Shown here in pieces: positions 57,606 to 64,000 of a DNA stretch of 64,000 nucleotides (position 1 is its first letter; each line of letters opens with the position of its first letter). Location: the NCBI RefSeq assembly GCF_010183535.1, contig NC_071330.1, positions 5,437,717 to 5,501,716 of the forward strand, written 5' to 3'. Source of the DNA: Caenorhabditis remanei (taxonomy: Eukaryota > Nematoda > Chromadorea > Rhabditida > Rhabditidae). The notes beneath the pieces are model-generated. The model worked only from the letters and a program-made list of their open reading frames with translations, did not search any database and was not told where the DNA came from. Position numbers and translations under genes: made by a program.

Positions 57606-58461
57606 GCTGCTCAAAGAGTAAATTTTTGTATTTTAAAACCTTTATATTAAAACATATATTTTTAACTTTGTTTCAATAAAAACAATTACAATTTCAATCT
57701 TTTAAAATGCAATACAGATATAGTAGTACCCCAACTGAATGGAATAGGCGTACCACCATCTGTCAATAGCTCTATGCGAATACTATCAATAGTGCTGTTA
57801 ATAATATGTACATAGTGGGGAACCGGGGTGTTGTGGATCGGAGCGTTGATAATCTCTAATACTAGATTTTCCTGGAGGGACTTTTGCTGCAATTGCCGGA
57901 AGCACTCTCTTCATATATTGCTAGTTGGAATGAGAGTTCATATTCTTGTGGTAATCGGCAATGATACACAGTCTCTCTCAACGTATTTTATTTTCTTCTG
58001 TCGTTTTGTCGTCGCTTTTTATTTAAATTTTTCTCAAAATCGCCTGTTTAATTATTTTTTCTTGTCAATTTTTATTTAAATTCTTCGCTCGTTTTATTTT
58101 TTTATTCAAAAATTCAGTCAAAAAAATATTTTATTACAGATCAGTTGCCGATTCAATTGACGTCGCATCGAAGAAATCAATAGAGGAAAGGGAGACCGGG
58201 GACAAGACAGCGGGAAACAAACGAAATGGATTTTTTTAAGGTTTTTATAGTTGTATTTTGTGTTCCTTATTATTTAAATCCCCGTGGGCAGTACTTATTT
58301 TCAGACTGGAATTTCGGTGGCAAGGTCGAAGAAAGTAGAAGAAATGAAGCGAACGGGAAAAAGGGAGTTCAACAGTTGAAGAATGCGAAATGGATGACAA
58401 CAGAATTGATTCGCTGAGTGGAAACAATGAGAAGACGAAAGAGAAGAAGGTACATGAATGT
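57606..58461. other. Intergenic spacer
   Basis: AT-rich with AATAAA near 57675. The open frame at 58226-58417 begins with a hydrophobic run (MDFFKVFIVVFCVPYYL) but has no splice or homology support. Confidence 0.4.
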
Positions 58462-61400
58462 CTAAAAATTACTATTAATGTAGCCTAAATGAAGAAGGCT
58501 GCAAAACACTTGTGACATTTGTTCTTCCTTGTTTCTAGTGCATCTATATTTGTTGAGGAGGCGGTTGACAATCGCATGAAGCGCTTCCAGTCCTTGCTCG
58601 CTAGTTTTAGCCCACGTCTTGTGTCGTCGCATGAAAGGCAAGACGTGTTCTAGAAGAAGATGCAGTTTTGGTGTCATGTTCTCTTGGGACTGGAATTGCT
58701 TCAGGTAATTAACAGTAATTTATTTATTTCATCAAAGGGTGGATACCACTTACACGTGAAAATGAATTGATTTTGTGAGTTTCATGTAAGAGATGGTTAA
58801 TAAAAGAGGAAAGAAATAGATAACCGGGAATGGGAGCAAACGGGGAGTAGAACAGAAAGGTAAAAAGGGGTAAAATAGTTAGAGTTATGGGCCTATTGAC
58901 AAGGTAGCAGAAAAGGAAGCAAAAAACTATTTTGTGAGTATATATAAAAAATAGTTTTTTGCATTTTCTGCTACCCTGTGAGTAGCTCCATCACTAATTG
59001 AATTAAGACAAGAAATATAGTTAGATGACACGAATGGATATTAGCTAGAACCGGTGGTGCAACATTACGTCCTGTAAAATTTGATTTCATTCCCTGATTC
59101 TAGCTGGTTATTTTTTTACAAGTAACGCGTCCATTTCGGCGATTTCCACATCTGTCATTGCTCTTGGTAGGCATAGTTTAGCGATTTTTCCGAGACAGAT
59201 TAAAAATGCTTTCACATGCAATATCTCATCAGTAGGCGGAAAAACTGAAGTGTAGTGATTGACAGCTTCTTCTTGCAAAAACTTCATGGTGTGATTTCCA
59301 GTGAAATTCTGTTGCCACGCTGACATATCTGCTCCACAGTCTCCCCATGCCTTCTCCAATTCTTCCCTTTTTTCTCCTTCCCCATTCACTGCCGTCATCA
59401 ACATTCTGTAGTTTTCCTGTGCTAATCTGCAAGTTTTTTGTGTTTTCATATTCCCCATTTTAAGTTATTCTTACTCTAACTCTCTCTTCAATTCTTCCAA
59501 CTTTTCCCTCATTTCCCTTTCTACTTTTCTTGCATCTTCTTCAATCATAGCTCCTTTCCTCCCACAGCATCGCAAGCAGTCCATATCCGGTTCCACTTGG
59601 CTCAACAACTCCCAATCATCTTCCGACCACAAGCTCGAGCACACTGCGTGATTTACCTCGGAACATGTGGCACATCGAAGTGGTGTAGACTTGAAGACCC
59701 CAGCTTTTTTCATCTCGTTGTCACGAAACAATCACCATTCAGCAGAGCAGGGAGATGTATGTGACTGAGCTGGGATGATAGTGCTAGTTTTAAATCGGCT
59801 CATAACTTGCAAGACTACTCCGAACGAATCTAGATGTTGTTTCAGTCCGTTATACTCTTTTTCCTTCACGTTCATGTCCCCTTTTGCATTTCTCATCGCT
59901 TTCTTTTTTGCTCTTATCGATTTTCATAGTGGACTTGTTGTCGATATCCATAGCCAAGTCGAGAAGAAACTTGAACCCGTACCGATGAGCTTCTCCCATA
60001 AGGATGTGTAACGAAGGGGGAACGATATTTGCAAGTCGTACATTATTGAAAACGAATGATGATCCTGGAATAACACTGTTAGTGTTTTTCTCGTTGGCAC
60101 TGTCCAACAAATAATCCGTTTCAGTTCTAGCCTTCAAACATCGTCCTCTTTCATTTGAACCGATTTTCACTCTTCCGTCGCTGAAGCAGTGCATGCAACT
60201 TTTCTTGGCTGCTGCACCTTTGTGGCCAATCATCTGATATTGAAATTTGAGGTCTCCGGCTAAATACTGTTCGACCGGATAAGATTTAATCACTCCGCCG
60301 ATGTTGAGCTTGAGCCCTGTCAAGTTATTGAGTTGCTCGATGGTATCTGCAAGATACTCCTTGATAGCTTCAACTCTCTCGTCATCGGTGAACATGCCAA
60401 GAGGGACAATGTGGTAAGCACTGTTCGGTGCAACAACGTTTCCGATAGTTGCGCAGAGTTTGAACTCTCCTCCTCCCTTATCACCTCAAAGTAACTTATC
60501 TACTCTATTCTACTGTTTTCTATTTTACCACTAATACACATCCAAATATTGTTCCCTGTAGATTCATCAAAAATCAGTTTATCTTTTTGAGCCAGATTTT
60601 CTAATTTTTCAACCAAGAACTTTTCCAGATCTACAATCTGTACAACCACGACATCCTTCGTTTTTCCTCCATCAGACTTCTGGATTCGTTCGACTCTGAA
60701 GAGATTCCTGGAAGCGTGCAATTTCTCTTCATGACGGATGGATCGGAGTGATGGGAAAGGATTCGGAACGTGGCGCTCGTTTAGAATGGTACGCACTTCT
60801 TTATAACCCGCTCTGCTCAATCCGACTTTGTGATACAGAGCGTACGCTTCAACGTCTTCTAGTCGTGTCTTCATTTTCCCATCTTTCCCATCGCTTTGTA
60901 AACATCTCGGAAATACATTTCCGATGATGAATCTCCTAAAATTTTATCCTTCGTAACACGTTTTAAATTTTGATTGTTAACCTGCGATTTTCTCGAGTTC
61001 TTCAATTCCAGACAGAACTCGGTTCTTCTGGGCTTCTCGGCTTGAAAGGCAACTATATGGTTTCTGTTGTCCTCCCCACTTTTTTGTACCTTTCAGTTCT
61101 TTTTTCATCTCAGAAATCTTATCACTCTTTTCGTGCCTCGCTCTTTTCATGCTCTTCACATCATTCTCCAAAGACAGTTCCCGTCCTCGTTTCCCGGTTT
61201 TCAACTTTTCAACCTCTTTCACCAACTTCTGTTTTTCTTTCTCGTTCTTTTTCATTTCCTCCTCCAACTCAACGTTTCTATTGTATGTCTCCTGAAACTT
61301 TCTAGATTCCCTTACTCCCTATTTGACTATCAACCTGTGTTTTCCTTTCCCATCTTGCGCGTTCCCTTTCTAATTGTTGCACAACTTTTCGGTGTCCGTC

Positions 61401-61568
61401 TTGTTCCCGCTCGATTTGCCTTTTTAAGACTATTTCTTGGGCGCTTTTACGGAGATTTTCGCTTGTTTCCAGTCTAAGTTGTGCTTCAAGCGCAGCGATT
61501 CTTGCTCTCAGTAAGAAGTCATCACGTTCCCTTTCCTCAATTTCGATGTTAACTCCATCCAGGGGCAT
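58462..61568 (-). pseudogene. G-D-K-G-G family transposase-like gene, decayed (minus copy)
   Basis: Minus-strand exons can be followed. 61335-61568 and 60982-61292 are long Arg/Glu/Lys coiled coils; 60529-60935 is an N-terminal domain. An exon from 60484 carries SGDKGGGEFKL and LAGDLKFQYQMIGHKGAAAKKSCMHC (zinc-knuckle-like). A PHD-like finger follows at about 59590-59690 (CATC..HAVC..W..CLRCC). The C-terminal exons include TPKLHLLLEHVLPFM...TSEQGLEALHA. Breaks: the frame must shift by one near the A-run at about 59910, an in-frame TGA lies at about 59735 where the finger's Cys is expected, and the 60982/60935 junction is out of phase. The gene is therefore probably inactive. The G-D-K-G-G...G-D..F...C..C...SEQG..A.HA order is shared by multicopy transposon-like proteins of invertebrates; the superfamily is not certain. 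Confidence 0.65.
58918..58977. repeat. Short hairpin repeat in intron
   Basis: GGTAGCAGAAAAGGAAGCAA..AAAACTATTTT and AAAATAGTTTTTTGC..ATTTTCTGCTACC pair around a TATATATA loop. Confidence 0.8.
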
Positions 61569-61603
61569 CTGAATTAATTAAATAATGCATGCATTTTTTC
61601 AGG

Positions 61604-63260
61604 AGGACGGATCAGTAACAACAAACGATGACAACACTGCAGTATCAACTAATGGATTTCTTTGTGGTCAATTTTTCCATGAATCTATCCGTAAATTCTG
61701 CTTACTCCGTAGTTCAATTCACATTTTTCTCGGATACCGTTCTGAAAGATCTGAAAGCGTTTCTCACCGAACAATTGGGGTACGACATCTTCACTTCTCG
61801 TAACAAAATCAATAATCTTCGTAAACTCCACTCGACTGTTGACGATTATGAGATCACCAAGAAAGAAACGATGAAAAAAGTGGGATCGCGAGAAGTAAAT
61901 GTGAAATCGGCAGTCATTAAAGCAAAAGACGCATCCGCATTAATCAGTAGGCGACTCGAAAGATTATCCGATAGCAATCAGCTCCGATTCAAGAGTGAAG
62001 ATGATCCTGTTGTTATCCGATACGGCGGTGATAAGGGTGGATCTCAAACCAAACTCTGCATAATGTTTGGTAGTATCGACCACCCAAACAATCCCCACAG
62101 TCTTCTGCTTGTGGGCATGTACAAGGGTTCCGATGACTCCAAGTCACTGCAGGAATATATGGGCTCGGTGTTCGAACAGATCAATGAGATATCCACGCCG
62201 AGAAAGGCCATGAGATCACTAGTCCTATCGTCGTTGTTGCCATCGGCACTGTAAATTCTTATTCTCGATTCTCGGTCACGCAGGACAGTCCTGTTCGACA
62301 CCATGTTTCTCGTGCAAACTTGCATGGTCATGTAGACCTCCACACGCAACTCTTCTTGCTGACTTCGATTTCTCGATCGCTGCTGATGAATACGATCCGG
62401 CCGACTTGAAAAGTCCACTTTTGAATGTTCCACCATCCTCTGATGCTCGGAATCGTCCAGAACTACGTCTTGAATCCTCTCGTAGCGTTGTACAATGTTC
62501 TCGATTATGGTGAAGATTTGCCAGATGATGTGAAAGATCAGAAAAAGATGCTTCGAACGTTGGAGCAAGAAGAATCAGATTATAAAGCACGTGCTAAAGT
62601 TCTTGAATCCTCAGTTCGTTCCATTGATTTATTAATAGAAGTTGTGAAGAAGACAAAGAATTATGGGAAAAAAGATCGATATATCATCATGTTGTCAATC
62701 TGAGCATTGTTCGATGCCCCACTGTCAAAATACGGAGTTCCGTCGTTCGGATTCATTTGTATGTGATTCTTGTGACAAATCGATTCACTATGTGTGTGTT
62801 GCTTTGTGATCGATTCCACTGTGGACACAGTTTAGAGATGCCTTGATTGTCGATTTTCCTTAGAAACTTTCGATGACCGATTTCCAGTTTTGACAGAAAT
62901 TCCCGATAGAATATATGAGCAGCTGGAAAGTGATGAAGACGTTCTGAAAGATGTTTCGATTGAGAGAGAAAATTTACAATCACTCTTCAGTGACACCAAA
63001 GAAACTCGTAAACGTCTGGAATCTGCGCTTGAATCGATCGGTTGTGAAAATGTGTTAACGCGAAATGCGGCAATTTCTCTCCCCGTGACGTCGCGGGCCC
63101 ATAATCCAGGGGTACATCGAAAAGGGTACATCGTGATCATAGGGTACATTGAATCGAAGGGTACAGTGAACCTTGGGGTACATCGAAGACCTATGATCAT
63201 GGGGTACATCAATGGGGTTATCACAGGGTACATTGAGTCAGAATTTTCTTAAAATTTCAG
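61604..63260 (+). pseudogene. G-D-K-G-G family transposase-like gene, disrupted (plus copy)
   Basis: Begins after a TTTTTTCAG acceptor, 36 bases from the start of the divergent minus copy. The frame 61628-62254 contains ALISRRLERLSDSNQLRF, then RYGGDKGGSQTKLCIMFG at about 62018. The next block (KFLFSILGHAGQSCSTPCFSC) is in another frame from about 62253, and a further shift is needed near 62430 for LMLGIVQNYVLNPLVALYNV. Finger remnants (CSMPHCQNTEF..CDSCDKSIHYVC) follow near 62700-62810, then coiled coil to about 63086. There a 745 bp element is inserted. Multiple shifts plus the insertion make this a pseudogene. It is a divergent paralogue, not a duplicate, of the minus copy. Confidence 0.6.
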
Positions 63261-63840
63261 AAGTCTTACAGTTTTCATCAATTTTTGAGAAAAACTTTAC
63301 AGACGGTGTTCAATTAACATGTTACTGCTTTTTTCAGAGGGATAAAATAACATGAAAACTATTCTAATAACCGTTTGCAAGATGACTATATTGGAGCTTC
63401 TAAAATTGTTTCAAACATCTTCATTAATGCTAAACATTATTATTTCATCCCTCTGAAAAAAAAGCAGTAACATGTTAATTTAATTGAACTGTTAAGTTTT
63501 TCTCAAAAATTGATGAAAACTCTGAGACTTCTGAAATTTTAAGAAAATTCTGACTCGATGTATTGTCGCGACAAAAAAGTTCCGACATTTTTTACCGACG
63601 CGTGTTTGCGGACATAGTGCTAAATTATTAAATTTTGCATTGAGTCCGCAAACACGCGTCGGTAAAAAATGTCGGAACTTTTTTATTTCGATAATACCCT
63701 GTGATAACCCCATTGATGTACCCCATGATCATTGGTCCTCGATGTACCCCAAGATTCACTGTCCCCTTCGATTCAATGTACCCTTTGATCAAATTTTTCA
63801 TGGATGTACCCTTTTTCGATGTACCTTTGGATTATGGGCC
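63096..63840. mobile_element. Long-TIR element with 9 bp target duplication (Mutator-like)
   Basis: Ends GGCCCATAATCC / GGATTATGGGCC, flanked by a perfect 9 bp duplication GACGTCGCG (63087-63095, 63841-63849). Arms of about 300 bp contain repeated GGGTACATCGA units in inverse orientation. The centre is a further palindrome (AGCAGTAACATGTTAATT). The right arm has its own insertion at 63563-63694. Nine-base duplications with long TIRs fit MULE-type non-autonomous elements. Confidence 0.85.
63563..63694. mobile_element. 132 bp hairpin MITE with TA target duplication, copy 2
   Basis: TTGTCGCGACAAAAAAGTTC ... GAACTTTTTTATTTCGATAA, with TA on each side (63561-63562, 63695-63696). It has the same length and arms as 4747-4878. 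It is nested in the right arm of the long-TIR element, so it is younger than that element. Confidence 0.82.
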
Positions 63841-64000
63841 GACGTCGCGGGACCATTTCACCAAAAAAAAAGAAAAAAATGAAATACAAAGGTAGGGAAC
63901 CGAAGAGTCGATATAAGTAGTGTTCTGTGTTGTCATTTATTTCAGCGATATTTGATGTCTGGCATACCAATAAAGAGATTATTAAAGAATAGAGTAGAAA

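Noticed and set aside
61067..61477. Phe/Leu/Ser-rich plus-strand frame
   Set aside because: It is antisense to the coiled-coil exons of the minus transposase-like gene; the composition is the complement of Lys/Glu/Arg codons.
62044..62590. Minus-strand frames across 62 kb
   Set aside because: They overlap the plus-strand G-D-K-G-G coding blocks, which have clear homology to the minus copy. The antisense frames show no motif.

Overview
This window reads as nuclear DNA of a Caenorhabditis-type nematode. Introns are short with TTTTCAG-like acceptors, several ATGs sit just after a trans-splice-like acceptor, tRNA-Leu is of the eukaryotic form, and the proteins (DHX37/RHA-2 helicase, Ariadne RBR ligase, CYP25A-like P450s, a six-cysteine mucin-like protein) are of nematode type. 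The species cannot be fixed from the sequence alone.

Layout. 0.3-6 kb: a four-helix membrane protein gene (+), tRNA-Leu(AAG) (-), a doubtful small gene, and a C2H2 zinc-finger gene (+) whose third intron is a stack of nested transposons. 6-12 kb: palindromic repeats and a short pseudokinase-like gene (-). 12-16 kb: a nematode gene of unknown function (-), repeats and LTR-like sequence. 16.5-32 kb: a gene-dense block with ariadne (-), a glycine-zipper/zinc-ribbon membrane protein (+) and the 15-exon DHX37 orthologue rha-2 (-). 32-37 kb: repeats and a Thr-rich secreted C6-type protein (-). 38-46.5 kb: two divergently transcribed, closely related cytochrome P450 genes. 47-53.2 kb: a mobile-element cluster holding a tyrosine recombinase gene nested in a hAT-like element, a lone BEL/Pao gag-like ORF, and a 3.2 kb palindromic foldback element. 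53.8-57.5 kb: a small membrane protein gene (-), repeats and a partial hypothetical gene. 58.4-63.9 kb: two decayed, head-to-head members of a transposase-like family with a G-D-K-G-G signature. One is split by a 745 bp long-TIR element with a perfect 9 bp target duplication.

The host genes look like ordinary housekeeping and detoxification functions: ribosome biogenesis, ubiquitin ligation, P450 oxidation. The unusual content is the mobile DNA. At least six MITE families recur, many inside introns and often nested, and target duplications can be read directly (8 bp for the GC-rich hAT-like family, TA, TTAA, 9 bp). The strongest candidates for something undescribed are: (1) the tyrosine recombinase element, whose insertion point can be read against uninterrupted copies of its host MITE; (2) the G-D-K-G-G transposase-like gene pair; (3) an 18 bp GC-rich motif repeated in rha-2 introns, some copies of which duplicate a 5' splice-site context.
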